Counted from the first letter of the stretch, positions 1 to 8,183 are shown. The stretch: 64,000 nucleotides of DNA from Nonomuraea sediminis (GCF_018531495.1 NZ_JAHDTI010000010.1:248001-312000); one strand, 5' to 3'. The notes: generated by a model not told the origin, from the sequence alone. Translations and numbers: made by a program.

Positions 1-50
1 TGTTCAAGGGCTCGCCGGGAGCTGGGTGCCCTGGAAGGCGAGGGGTTCTC

Positions 51-1148
51 TCAGAGGGTTTGTTCGTGGGGGTTCCAGTTGGCAGGGAGTGGGGGTGGGA
101 TGTCGACCGTGCTTGCCACTTCGACGGGCTCCCCGCTCGTGAGGGAGTCGTTGATGGACAGCATCGTGTCGAGGACGTGGTAGGCAAGCTCCCCCGAAGC
201 CCGCTCCCCCACCCCCGCACGGATCGCGCGGGCGAGTTCGAGGGCGCCGGTGCCGCGTTGGGCGGTGTGGCCGTGGGGGGTGAGGGGCACGGGTTCGCGG
301 GAGCCCAGCAGGTGCAGGGCCGTCGGGCCGTCGAAGCGGTTCGGGTCGGGGACGACCGCGGTGCCCAGGGTGCCGGTGACCTCGAAGAAGCCGGTACGCG
401 CCAGACCGGAGTCGAAGGTGAGCAGCACCTGCGCCGAAGCCCCCGACTCGAAGGTCACCAGCGCGGTGACCGTCGTGGGCACCGTCACCTCGAACGAGGC
501 CCCGGCCCGCGGCCCCGACCCGATCTCCCGCCTTTCACGCGCCCGCCCGCCCGCCGCGAACACCCGACGCACCGGCCCGAGCAACTGCACCAGCCCGGTC
601 AGGTAGTAGGGACCCATGTCCATCAGCGGCCCGCCACCTGCCTGGAACAGGAACTCCGGGCTCGGATGCCACACCTCGGGCCCTGGCGTCTGGAAGAGCG
701 TCAACGCCGTGAGCGGCGTCCCGATCCGTCCCTCGGCCACGGCCCGCCTGGCGGTCTGGAACCCGGCGCCGAGCACCGTGTCCGGCGCGCAGGCCACCCG
801 CAGCCCGCCGGCGGCCGCCCGATCCAGCAGCGCCCGCCCCCCTGCCCGGTCGAGGGCTAACGGCTTCTCGGTCCACACGTGCTTGCCGGAGTCGAGCACC
901 GCCAGGCCCACCTCGACATGCGCCGCCGGGATGGTCAGATTGACGACGATCTCGATGTCGTCGTCCGCGAGCAACTGCTCCACGCTTCCCGCACCTGCCA
1001 CGCCGTACTTGTCGGCCTGTGCCTTGGCCCGCTCGATATCGAGATCGGCCACGAAGCGCACCCGCAGATCGGGAAAGCTGGTCAGATTCTTCAGGTAGGT
1101 ATCGCTGATAACCCCAGCACCAACGACGCCAACCCCAACGACGCTCAT
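51..1148 (-). CDS. Gfo/Idh/MocA family oxidoreductase
   Basis: Predicted NAD(P)-dependent sugar or inositol dehydrogenase of about 365 residues, the usual family length. The N-terminal Rossmann fold has a glycine-rich GVGVVGAGVI loop at the extreme N-terminus. The family's EKP signature, which carries the catalytic lysine, lies near residue 95 in HVWTEKPLAL. The C-terminal half is the alpha/beta substrate domain. I chose the ATG at 1148 over an upstream in-frame start at 1166 because a GGAGGGG ribosome site lies just before it and the fold starts there. Together with the downstream-transcribed isomerase at 1725-2462 and the LacI regulator it suggests a carbohydrate catabolic locus. The substrate cannot be read from the sequence. 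Confidence 0.9.
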   Translation of the reverse strand: MSVVGVGVVGAGVISDTYLKNLTSFPDLRVRFVADLDIERAKAQADKYGVAGAGSVEQLLADDDIEIVVNLTIPAAHVEVGLAVLDSGKHVWTEKPLALDRAGGRALLDRAAAGGLRVACAPDTVLGAGFQTARRAVAEGRIGTPLTALTLFQTPGPEVWHPSPEFLFQAGGGPLMDMGPYYLTGLVQLLGPVRRVFAAGGRARERREIGSGPRAGASFEVTVPTTVTALVTFESGASAQVLLTFDSGLARTGFFEVTGTLGTAVVPDPNRFDGPTALHLLGSREPVPLTPHGHTAQRGTGALELARAIRAGVGERASGELAYHVLDTMLSINDSLTSGEPVEVASTVDIPPPLPANWNPHEQTL

Positions 1149-1256
1149 ACCCACCCCTCCACACACCCCACAGCCCGCTCCACCAGCTCGCTCATCCCGA
1201 ACCCCACGCGGCGGTCCCGCACCACCTGCTCGCCCTTCCCGGGCCCCACGCGGTGA

Positions 1257-1735
1257 GCTCGCACCACCAGCTCACTCACGCCGCCCGACACCAGCACGAC
1301 GCCGCCGCGCCTGCGAACTCGCCCGCTGACGCAGCTCCGCTCGAGCGCAGCACCGCAGTTCCTGTGGGCTGGCGCGCTAACACCACACCACGTGAACGCA
1401 GCTCCGCCGAGACGTCCGGCTCGGCCGCTCCGCTCGAGCGCAGCACCGCCGTTTCTGTGGGCTGGCGCGCTAACACCACACCACGTGAACGCAGCCCGCT
1501 GAGACGTCGGGCTCGCTCGCTCACGCAGTGCCGCACGGGCACAACGTCACCGCGCCTGTGGGCTCGCCCGCTGACGGCGCTCAGCGTGAACGCGGCGCCG
1601 CCGTGCTCGTGGGCTCGCTTGCTCACGACGCGCCGCGCGAACACGGTGTGGCAGTTCTGTCGAGCTCGCACGTTCACGGCGTTCCGCACGAGCACGGCGG
1701 TGCCGCGGCTGTGGGCTTGGTCGTTCACGCCGCCT
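1257..1735. repeat. Degenerate 51-bp tandem array
   Basis: About nine head-to-tail units with a 51-bp period fill the spacer between two minus-strand genes. Unit boundaries fall near 1313, 1364, 1415 (a shortened 42-bp unit), 1457, 1507, 1558, 1609, 1660 and 1711. Each full unit begins with a variant of GTGGGCTCGC and carries GAACGC or GAGCAC near position 30. A 69-bp stretch at 1334-1402 recurs at 1427-1495 with two mismatches. The array runs into the last codons of the isomerase gene. One unit differs by 1 bp, so it is not kept in a single reading frame and I regard it as non-coding. Confidence 0.8.
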
Positions 1736-2462
1736 CTCCGGTGAGGTAGGCGTAGCTGGCGGACAGGCCGTCGTAGATGTCGCCGTCGTAGTTGTCGAAC
1801 TCCACCACCCGCAGCGCCGACGGGGATGCCGCGAGCACATCGCGCATCGGGACCCGTCCTTGGCCTGCCGGGACCTGGCCGGTGGTGTCCTGGGCCAGGT
1901 CGCCGTCCTTGACGTGGATGGCGCGCACCCGGTCGCCCAGGCGGCGCAGCAGCTCGGGCGTGTCGGCGCCGCCGACGGTCGACCAGTAGGTGTCGACCTC
2001 CAGCACGACCTCGGGATCCAGCTGGTCGGCGAAGGCCTCGAGCGCGCTGCGCCCGCCCAGCTGCGACTTCAGCTCCCACCAGTGGTTGTGGTAGCCGACC
2101 GTGATCCCGTGCGGGGCCGCGGCCTTGGCGGCGGCGTTGATCGCGGCGGCGATGTCGGCCACCTCGACCGGATCGCTCCAGCGCTCGGGCTGCGTGAACG
2201 GGTCGATCACGGTCGTCACGCCCAGCACCTTGGCGGCCTCGAACACCTCCTCCAGGTCGCGCCCGATGAGCTGCTGGTGAGCGGTGGGCGCGGTCAGTCC
2301 CGCCGCGGTCAGTCCCTCGCGCAGCGCCTGCAGGTTGTCGACGATCCCGTACGGCTCGGCCTGGCGGAACCCGATTCCCGCCAGCCGCGTGAGCGTGCCA
2401 CCCGGGTCGGCGGCGAAATCCTGCCTGACGGAGTAGAGCTGGACGGACAGTTGCGTGCTCAT
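1725..2462 (-). CDS. Sugar phosphate isomerase/epimerase, TIM barrel
   Basis: A 245-residue protein of the xylose isomerase-like TIM-barrel family (AP endonuclease 2 fold). It opens with LSVQLYSVRQDF and contains the family's GYHNHWWE segment around residue 120 and a VDTYWSTVGGAD segment that usually supplies metal ligands. Such enzymes epimerise or isomerise sugars and inositol derivatives and are commonly paired with Gfo/Idh/MocA dehydrogenases, as here. The start is supported by a GGGGAGC ribosome site. The last codons overlap the final partial unit of the 51-bp array. The exact substrate is unknown. Confidence 0.88.
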   Translation of the reverse strand: MSTQLSVQLYSVRQDFAADPGGTLTRLAGIGFRQAEPYGIVDNLQALREGLTAAGLTAPTAHQQLIGRDLEEVFEAAKVLGVTTVIDPFTQPERWSDPVEVADIAAAINAAAKAAAPHGITVGYHNHWWELKSQLGGRSALEAFADQLDPEVVLEVDTYWSTVGGADTPELLRRLGDRVRAIHVKDGDLAQDTTGQVPAGQGRVPMRDVLAASPSALRVVEFDNYDGDIYDGLSASYAYLTGEAA

Positions 2463-2580
2463 GGAGCTCCCCGATCTACGACGCTACTGACACGAGTAAG
2501 TTATGCTCGGCGTAGGATCCTGACAAGAGGCAATCCACCTCCACGGATCCGACGATTCACCCCATGGCACGACTCTGTCC

Positions 2581-2860
2581 GTGGTGTGGCGCTCGGGGAT
2601 CGCCACACCACGCCCAGGTGGTGCAGGCTTGCCGTACCACGCGACGGGGTGCGGGTCTGCCGCATCACCCGACGTGTGGCACGGGTCGGCCGCTCGCGAC
2701 GCACGCGGGCGCGGGCCTGCCGTATCACCCGACGTGTGGTGCCGGGCGGCCGTTCGCGGCTCATGCGCGTGTGGCGCGGCCTCGCCACACCACGCGGCGT
2801 GTACGGCGGGCTTGCCGTTTGCGCGGCGTGTACGGCGGGCTTGCTGCTCGCGCGGCGTGT
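2581..2860. repeat. Degenerate 60-bp tandem array
   Basis: The spacer between the isomerase start and the LacI gene carries a 60-bp period. Positions 2641-2700 align base for base with 2701-2760 and, more weakly, with 2581-2640 and 2761-2820. The conserved core reads TATCACCCGACGTGTGG or close variants. At its right end there is a nested 29-bp duplication (2795-2823 and 2824-2852) containing GTGTACGGCGGGCTTGC. No convincing gene is encoded here. The 2463-2580 part must contain the isomerase promoter, but I could not assign -35 and -10 boxes with confidence. Confidence 0.7.
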
Positions 2861-2956
2861 GGGTGTCGGGCGGGATTGTCGTGGCGTGTGGTGGGTGGTG
2901 CGGGCTTGTTGTAGTGGGCGGCGTACAGTGCGTCGTGTGTGGTGGAAGGGGGTGCG

Positions 2957-3937
2957 GTGGGGCGTCGGGTGACGAGCGTGGACGTGGCGCGCGAGGCCGG
3001 GGTTTCGCGGGCGACGGTCAGTTATGTGCTCAACGACGTGTCCACCCAGAAGATCCCTGAGAGCACCAGGGAACGGGTGCTGGCGGCGGCCGAGCGGCTG
3101 GGCTATGCGCCCTCCGCCGCCGCGCGGGCGTTGCGGGCCGGGCGGAGCGATGTGGTGCTGTGCCTGCTTCCGGACTGGCCGATCGGGCCTACGGCGGGCG
3201 AGTTCCTTGACCACATGTCGACGGCGCTGGCCGACTACGGGCTGACGTTCATGGTGCATCCGCGGGGACGGCACGCGCGGCCGATCACCGAGGTGTGGAA
3301 GGCGATCACGCCGTGCGCGGTGATCGCGTATGAGGACTTCGACGAGGCGGAGCTTGCCGCGATGCGGGCGGCCGGGGTGCTGGCCACCCACGTGATCCCG
3401 GGCACGGCCAAGGCCAGGGCCAAGGCGGTCGACCAGGTGCGGATCGGCCGGATGCAGGCCGAGTACCTGCACGGACGCGGCCACCGCCGCCTCGGCTACG
3501 CCTTCTACCCCGACGAGCGGCTGACCGATCTGTGCCGGCCTCGGCTGGAAGGGGTCCAGCAGGCGTGTGCCTCGCTCGGCCTGCCCGAGCCGCTGGTCGT
3601 GGACGTCCCGCTCAACGCCGCGGCGGCGGCCCGCGCGGTGGACCGCTGGAAGGGCGAGGTCACGGCGGTGTGCTGCTACAACGACGAGACGGCCTTCGCG
3701 GTGCTGGCCGGTATGCGCGAACGCGGCCTCTCGGCGCCCGCCGACCTGGCCGTCATCGGGGTCGACGACATCCCCACCGCACCGCTGAGCGCCCCACCGC
3801 TCACCACGATCCGCACCGACCACGACACGACCGCCAGCCGGGTCGTGGACCGCCTCCTTTCCCTCATGTCAGGCGAGACCCCTCCATCCCCCACCCCTCC
3901 AGTCAGCATCCGCCTGATCCACCGCGAATCCGCCTAA
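2957..3937 (+). CDS. LacI family transcriptional regulator
   Basis: A DNA-binding repressor with the classic LacI helix-turn-helix at the N-terminus (TSVDVAREAGVSRATVSYVL) followed by a periplasmic-binding-protein-like effector domain. The domain ends with the DLAVIGVDDIP segment typical of the family. It most likely controls the neighbouring dehydrogenase and isomerase in response to a sugar. I chose the GTG at 2957 because a GGAAGGGGG ribosome site sits about six bases upstream and the translation then begins MGRRVTSVDV, as in relatives. A GTG at 2939 is also in frame. Length, about 326 residues, is normal. Confidence 0.92.
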   Translation: MGRRVTSVDVAREAGVSRATVSYVLNDVSTQKIPESTRERVLAAAERLGYAPSAAARALRAGRSDVVLCLLPDWPIGPTAGEFLDHMSTALADYGLTFMVHPRGRHARPITEVWKAITPCAVIAYEDFDEAELAAMRAAGVLATHVIPGTAKARAKAVDQVRIGRMQAEYLHGRGHRRLGYAFYPDERLTDLCRPRLEGVQQACASLGLPEPLVVDVPLNAAAAARAVDRWKGEVTAVCCYNDETAFAVLAGMRERGLSAPADLAVIGVDDIPTAPLSAPPLTTIRTDHDTTASRVVDRLLSLMSGETPPSPTPPVSIRLIHRESA

Positions 3938-4120
3938 CCACCATCCCCTGCCAAGGCCCCTGGGCCTCCCGAGATCCCCACCAAGGTCCTGGGGCCTCCC
4001 GAGCCCGCCGACCCATCGCATCTCCGGGCCATCACGACCTTGAGGGCCACCAAGACCACGGGGCATCCCGGACGACCGGGGTCACAGCGAGCGACTGAAG
4101 CCGCGAGGACCACCGGGGCT

Positions 4121-4433
4121 GTCCCGGGGACCCACCAGGTCACCCCACCAGGCGGCCATGTCGACCTGACCGGTCCCCGGGGACCCACGAGGTCACCCAT
4201 CAGGCGCCGTGTCGACTTGGCCGCCGAGGCTGTCCCGGGACCTATGGGGTCACCCACCCGGCGGCCATGCCGACCTGGTCGCCGGGGTTGTCCCGGGGAA
4301 CCACGAGGCCTATCAGGCGCCGGGCCGCCGAGGCGGTCCCGGGACCTACGAGATCGCCTGCCAGGCGCCATGTCGGTCAGACTGCCGGGGGTGTCCCGGT
4401 ACCCACGAGATCGCCTGCCAGGTGAGGAGGTGG
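4121..4433. repeat. Degenerate ~58-bp tandem array
   Basis: The 3938-4630 stretch between the LacI gene and the deaminase gene holds no gene. It contains six imperfect units starting at about 4121, 4174, 4232, 4290, 4336 and 4393, each opening with GTCCCGGGGACC-like sequence and continuing through ACGAGGTCACC and GGCGGCCATGTCGACCTG variants. Spacing is 53, 58, 58, 46 and 57 bp. A separate short direct duplication (GGGCCTCCCGAGATCCCC and its partner) lies at 3952-4002. This is the third unrelated array in four kilobases. Confidence 0.7.
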
Positions 4434-4453
4434 ACGGCGGAGGTCGGCGCCCG

Positions 4454-4594
4454 GTGCGGCGGGAAACCGTGGCCGGGGTGCCGCGATCACGAAGCGCCGT
4501 GGCGGCGGGCAAGTGGAACCGACTCGCCGGAAGCGCCGGTCACAGGCCCTCAGCCGGAGTACGGCGGGCGGCCGGTTGCGGCGGCTCGCCGTAC
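4454..4594 (-). repeat. 142-bp GTAC-bounded element, copy 1
   Basis: A copy of the dispersed element described in the findings, oriented on the minus strand. Its left end is degenerate (GTGCGGCGGG) and its right end is GGCTCGCCGTAC. The internal core, read on the minus strand, has the GGCTGAGG and GGCGAGTCG words seen in other copies with a few changes. It begins 36 bp after the stop codon of the deaminase gene and points the same way as that gene. Confidence 0.75.
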
Positions 4595-4630
4595 AGGAAA
4601 CTGCAGGCCTTACGAAGCCACGGACGAGGC

Positions 4631-5590
4631 CTAAGCGCTTGTGGAGTCGCGGCGGGACGTCTCCCAGGCGGCGATCTCCGCGCGGAGCCGGGCCTTCACG
4701 TCGTCGGGGGCGAACGAGGCGTCGACCCCCGCCACCGCCAGGGTGGCCAGGTCGAAGCCGAAGAGGTCGTGGACGCGCGCGTACTCCTCCGCCAGGGACG
4801 TCTCGCCGTCGGTGTTGAGCGTGACGCGCAGCCCCGCCTCGGCCAGCAGCGGCAGCGGGTGGTCGGCGAGAGTCGGGACGAGACCGAGCAGGACGTTCGA
4901 GCTCGGGCACACCTCCAGCGGCACCCCCCGATCGCGTAGTTCGGCGACGAGCGCCGGGTCCTCGAGGGCGCGGATGCCGTGGCCGATGCGTTCGGCGTGC
5001 CCGAGGTCGAGGGCCTCGCGGATGCTGGCGGGTCCCGCGGTCTCGCCGGCGTGGTGGACCAGGTGGAGACCGGCGTCCCTGGCCGCGTCGAGGACGGGGG
5101 CGAAGGGTGCCAGCGGGAACGCCTCGTCGCCCGCCAGGCCGATCCCGATGACCTCGTCGTGCCGGGTGGCCAGCTCGAGGGTCTGCCGGAGGCGTTCCAC
5201 GGGACGGCGGCGGGAGTGGTCGAGCAGCAGGCGGCACTCGATCCCGTGGGCGCGTCCTTCGGCGAGCCCGTCGATCACGGCGGCCAGGGGCATGCCGAGG
5301 TCGCCGACGCGCTCGCCGTGGGCGGCGGCGGTGAAGGTGAGCTCGGCGTAGCGGGTGCCCTGGGCGGCCTCGTCCTCGCAGAACTCGGCCGCGATCCTCC
5401 GGAAGTCGTCATAGGTCCGGACTCGTTCGCGGACCCGGGCCCGGTGGTCGGCGAACTCCGCGAAGCTCGCGAACGGCCTGTCCGGCTCGGGCGGCCCGCC
5501 CAGCTCCAGCACGGTCGAGGGCCTGATGGTGCTCTCCAGGTGCACGTGCAGGTGCGCCTTGGGCGGCCCGCTAGGCCTTGGGCTTGGCAC
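4631..5590 (-). CDS. Adenosine deaminase family protein
   Basis: A 319-residue amidohydrolase of the adenosine/adenine deaminase family, which hydrolyses the 6-amino group of purines using a catalytic zinc. The HxH zinc motif is in KAHLHVHLE near residue 12, the catalytic HAGE follows at mid-protein, and SSN and the terminal zinc aspartate in LNTDGE are present. The residue after that aspartate is glycine. Classical adenosine deaminase has a second aspartate there that contacts the purine, so substrate preference may differ. It overlaps the 3' end of the upstream XRE-cupin gene by 20 bp, so the two are probably cotranscribed and translationally coupled. Confidence 0.85.
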   Translation of the reverse strand: MPSPRPSGPPKAHLHVHLESTIRPSTVLELGGPPEPDRPFASFAEFADHRARVRERVRTYDDFRRIAAEFCEDEAAQGTRYAELTFTAAAHGERVGDLGMPLAAVIDGLAEGRAHGIECRLLLDHSRRRPVERLRQTLELATRHDEVIGIGLAGDEAFPLAPFAPVLDAARDAGLHLVHHAGETAGPASIREALDLGHAERIGHGIRALEDPALVAELRDRGVPLEVCPSSNVLLGLVPTLADHPLPLLAEAGLRVTLNTDGETSLAEEYARVHDLFGFDLATLAVAGVDASFAPDDVKARLRAEIAAWETSRRDSTSA

Positions 5591-6146
5591 GGACGTGGAT
5601 CCTTTCTCCCTGACGGCCGAAAAGGCTGAGCACCTCGACCGGCCCCTCTCCCGTGCTGCCGAACCAGTGCGGCAGCCGGGTGTCGAACTCGGCCGCCTCC
5701 CCGGGCCCGAGCACCAGATCGTGGTCGGCCAGCACCAGCCGGAGCCGTCCGGCGAGCACGTAGAGCCACTCGAAGCCCTCGTGGGTGCACAGATCGGGCG
5801 TGCTGCGGGAGGCCGGGATGATCGACTTGAACGCCTGCAGCGGCCCAGGATGGCGGGTCAGCGGCAGCACCACCTGGTCGTTGACGCGGCGGGGCGTCAG
5901 CCGCACGCGCGGGTCGCCGACCTCGGGCGCGCCGACCAGCTCGTCGAGCGGCACCTGGTGGGCCTGCGCGATCGGCAGCAGCAACTCCAGGCTCGGACGC
6001 CGCTGGCCCGTCTCCAGTCGCGAAAGCGTGCTCTTGGAGATGCCGGTGGACTCCGCCAGGGCGGCCAGCGTCACGCCCCGCTCGGTACGCAGGCGCTTGA
6101 GCCGGGGCCCCACCTCGGCCAGCGCGGCGGCGATCCGGTCTTCCAC
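5571..6146 (-). CDS. XRE family regulator with cupin domain
   Basis: A 191-residue regulator. Residues about 10-65 form an HTH_3 domain (LAALAESTGISKSTLSRLE) and the C-terminal half is a small beta-barrel cupin (THEGFEWLYVLAGRLRLVLA) that probably senses a small ligand. I start it at the GTG at 6146 because the homology begins there, although the ribosome site is weak. Upstream in-frame codons run through the divergent flavoprotein gene. It is transcribed away from the thioredoxin-reductase-like gene at 6214, with a CAAC-AAAA-GTTG palindrome between them as a likely operator. Confidence 0.87.
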   Translation of the reverse strand: MEDRIAAALAEVGPRLKRLRTERGVTLAALAESTGISKSTLSRLETGQRRPSLELLLPIAQAHQVPLDELVGAPEVGDPRVRLTPRRVNDQVVLPLTRHPGPLQAFKSIIPASRSTPDLCTHEGFEWLYVLAGRLRLVLADHDLVLGPGEAAEFDTRLPHWFGSTGEGPVEVLSLFGRQGERIHVRAKPKA

Positions 6147-6168
6147 CCGGACATCGTCCCAGAAACGG

Positions 6169-6180
6169 CAACAAAAGTTG
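6169..6180. promoter_or_regulatory. Candidate XRE operator palindrome
   Basis: A perfect CAAC-AAAA-GTTG inverted repeat lies in the 67-bp gap between two divergent genes, the XRE-cupin regulator and the flavoprotein. Its position and symmetry suit an autoregulatory operator controlling both directions. This is inferred from position only. Confidence 0.45.
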
Positions 6181-6213
6181 TCATCGGGGTACCCGCTGCG
6201 CAGTCTTGGCCGC

Positions 6214-7119
6214 ATGGACGACACATACGACGTGGTGATCATAGGCGGCGGCGCGGCCGGGCTGAGCACGGCACTCGTCCTCGGACGGGCACGCCGCCGG
6301 GTGGCGGTGATCGATTCCGGCGAGCCGCGCAACGCGCCCGCCGAGCACATGCACAGCTTCCTGTCGCGCGACGGCATGCCGCCCTCGGCGCTGTTGGAGG
6401 CGGGCCGCGCCGAGGTGACCGAGTACGGCGTGCGGCTCGTCGAGGGGCGCGTCGAGGGTGTCGAGCCCGGGTTCACGGTCCGGCTGGCCGGCGGGGCGAC
6501 GCCGGCGGCGCGGCGGATCGTGGTGGCCACCGGGCTGCGCGACGAGCTGCCCGACATTCCCGGCCTGCGTGAGCGGTGGGGCGTCGACGTGCTGCACTGC
6601 CCCTACTGCCACGGCTACGAGGTGCGCGACGAGGCGCTCGGGGTGCTGGGCAACGTGCAGCACGCCTTGCTGCTGCGGCAGTGGTCGGACGACGTCGTCT
6701 TCTTCCCCGGCGACATCGAGCCGTCAGCTGAGGAGCTGGAGCGGCTGGCGGCGCGCGGCGTGCCCGTCGTGGCGGGGAAGATCACCCGGATCGTGGTCGA
6801 GGGCGGCAGGCTGCGCGGGGTCGAGCTCGCCGACGGCCGGGTGGTGCCGCGGACGGCCGTGTTCGTCATGCCGCGGATGCTGCCCCACGACGCGGTGCTG
6901 ACCAAGCTGGGCTGCCGGAAGTCCGACGGCTGGGTGGTCACCGACCCCTCCGGACGCACCAGCGTCGAAGGGGTGTGGGCGGTCGGGAACGTGGTCGATC
7001 CCCGGGCCCAGGTCATCACCGCTGCCGGAATGGGTGCCGCGGCGGCCTTCGCGCTCAACCACGACCTGGTGGAGGAGGAGGTGGTTCGGGCTCTGACTAT
7101 CCGGTCTCGAATAGGCTGA
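6214..7119 (+). CDS. Thioredoxin-reductase-like FAD oxidoreductase
   Basis: A 301-residue flavoprotein of the thioredoxin reductase fold. The FAD loop is VVIIGGGAAGLS near residue 8. The redox-active CPYC disulfide is in HCPYCHGYE around residue 130. The second FAD motif, WAVGNV, is near residue 255. The NADPH domain normally has GGGxSA or GxGxxA, but the equivalent stretch here reads GVLGNVQHALL. This suggests altered or absent NADPH use, as in the GliT/HlmI-type dithiol oxidases, though plain FAD/NAD oxidoreductases of unknown role also look like this. It is followed five bases later by a MarR gene, so the two form an operon. Confidence 0.88.
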   Translation: MDDTYDVVIIGGGAAGLSTALVLGRARRRVAVIDSGEPRNAPAEHMHSFLSRDGMPPSALLEAGRAEVTEYGVRLVEGRVEGVEPGFTVRLAGGATPAARRIVVATGLRDELPDIPGLRERWGVDVLHCPYCHGYEVRDEALGVLGNVQHALLLRQWSDDVVFFPGDIEPSAEELERLAARGVPVVAGKITRIVVEGGRLRGVELADGRVVPRTAVFVMPRMLPHDAVLTKLGCRKSDGWVVTDPSGRTSVEGVWAVGNVVDPRAQVITAAGMGAAAAFALNHDLVEEEVVRALTIRSRIG

Positions 7120-7124
7120 CCTGC

Positions 7125-7604
7125 ATGGAGGACGCGATCGACGTGATACTCGCCCAGTGGCGCCGCGAACGGCCCGACCTCGACCTGGAGGCCATGAGCG
7201 TCTTCGCCCGCCTGGCCAGGGCGTCCCGGCTGGTCGAGGACGCGGTGGACCAGGTCTTCACCCGGCACGGCCTGCGGCAGGGCGAGTTCGACGTGCTGGC
7301 GGCGCTGCGCCGCTCCGGCCCGCCGTACACGCTGATCCCGTCGGAGCTGTCGCAGGTGCTGATGATGTCGCGGGCCGGCATGACCAACCGCCTCGACCGC
7401 CTGGAGGCGGCCGGCCTCGTCTCGCGCGCCCTCGACCCCGCCGACCGCCGCAGCTTCCGCGTCACGCTCACGGACGAGGGCCTCCGCGTCATCGACGCCG
7501 CCCTCACCGACCACGCCGCCAACCTCGCCCGCCTGTCCTCCCGCCTCTCCCCCGCCGACACCGCCACCCTCGACACCCTCCTCCGCACATTCCTCTCACC
7601 CTGA
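7125..7604 (+). CDS. MarR family transcriptional regulator
   Basis: A 159-residue winged-helix regulator. The DNA-binding core runs through GEFDVLAALRRSG, LIPSELSQVLMMSRAGMTNR and the wing DPADRRSFRVTLTDEG, all hallmarks of MarR proteins. The recognition helix region is around residues 85-100. It starts five bases after the flavoprotein stop, so it is probably cotranscribed and may respond to oxidants or phenolic ligands. It has no strong Shine-Dalgarno, which fits translational coupling. A 142-bp repeat element follows 61 bp after its stop. Confidence 0.92.
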   Translation: MEDAIDVILAQWRRERPDLDLEAMSVFARLARASRLVEDAVDQVFTRHGLRQGEFDVLAALRRSGPPYTLIPSELSQVLMMSRAGMTNRLDRLEAAGLVSRALDPADRRSFRVTLTDEGLRVIDAALTDHAANLARLSSRLSPADTATLDTLLRTFLSP

Positions 7605-7665
7605 CCTCTACGGTGGTTCTCTGGGCATTCCGGTGCGGGCGAGGTTCTTGTACGGCGAGGTGCTT

Positions 7666-7805
7666 GTACGGCAAGCCACCGCCACCGGCCGCCCACCGCA
7701 CTTCGGCTGATGACCCGCGCCCGGCGCTTCCGGCGAGTCGACGCCGCTGACCCGCCGCAACGCCCCTTCGTAACCGTGACACCCCGGCCACGCCCCCCGC
7801 CGCAC
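7666..7805 (+). repeat. 142-bp GTAC-bounded element, copy 2
   Basis: Plus-oriented copy, 140 bp, opening with GTACGGCAAGCC and ending with a degenerate GCCGCAC. The core words ACTTCGGCTGA and TTCCGGCGAGTCGA are conserved. An additional GTACGGCGAGG half-copy lies at 7650. The gene-free stretch 7605-8183 consists mainly of this copy, a 109-bp centre, copy 3 in inverse orientation, and a short GTAC-delimited tail (8054-8140) with AAGCCCAGA repeats. Confidence 0.78.
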
Positions 7806-7914
7806 AGGGCGCCACCCTCCACCGCACACCTCCCCACCGACCCGGCGCCAGAAATGCGAGCCCGTGGTCACCCGAGAAACCCCAGAGCTCCCCAGGCACC
7901 CGGGCGGCAGGGCG

Positions 7915-8057
7915 TGGGCGGCGGGCAACCGGAGGCCGGGGTGTCACGATCACGTAGCGCCGTGGCGGTGGGAAGCGGCGTCGACTCGCCGGAAGCGCCG
8001 GGCGCGGGTCCTCAGCCGAAGTGCGGTGGGCGGCCGGTGGCGGCGGCCTCGCCGTAC
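7915..8057 (-). repeat. 142-bp GTAC-bounded element, copy 3
   Basis: Minus-oriented copy of about 143 bp ending in CCTCGCCGTAC at 8057, with a degenerate left end. It is the inverse of copy 2, so together they form a long imperfect inverted repeat (7666-7805 against 7915-8057) between convergent MarR genes. It could fold into a large stem in either transcript and might act as a bidirectional terminator. Confidence 0.75.
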
Positions 8058-8183
8058 AGAAGCCCAGAAAGACAGAAGCCCAGAAAGCCTGCCAACCAGG
8101 AGAGCCTCACGCTCGCCGTACAGCAAGCCCAGAGGACCTGCCATAACAGAGAGCTCAGAAAATCAGGAGCGCCCGGGGAGGCG

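Noticed and set aside
1257-1735. CRISPR array
   Set aside because: Units are contiguous and degenerate with no unique spacers, and no cas genes are near.
1276-2079. Repeat-encoded protein reading through the 51-bp array
   Set aside because: The frame overlaps the isomerase gene out of phase, one unit is a base short, and no start signal or domain is present.
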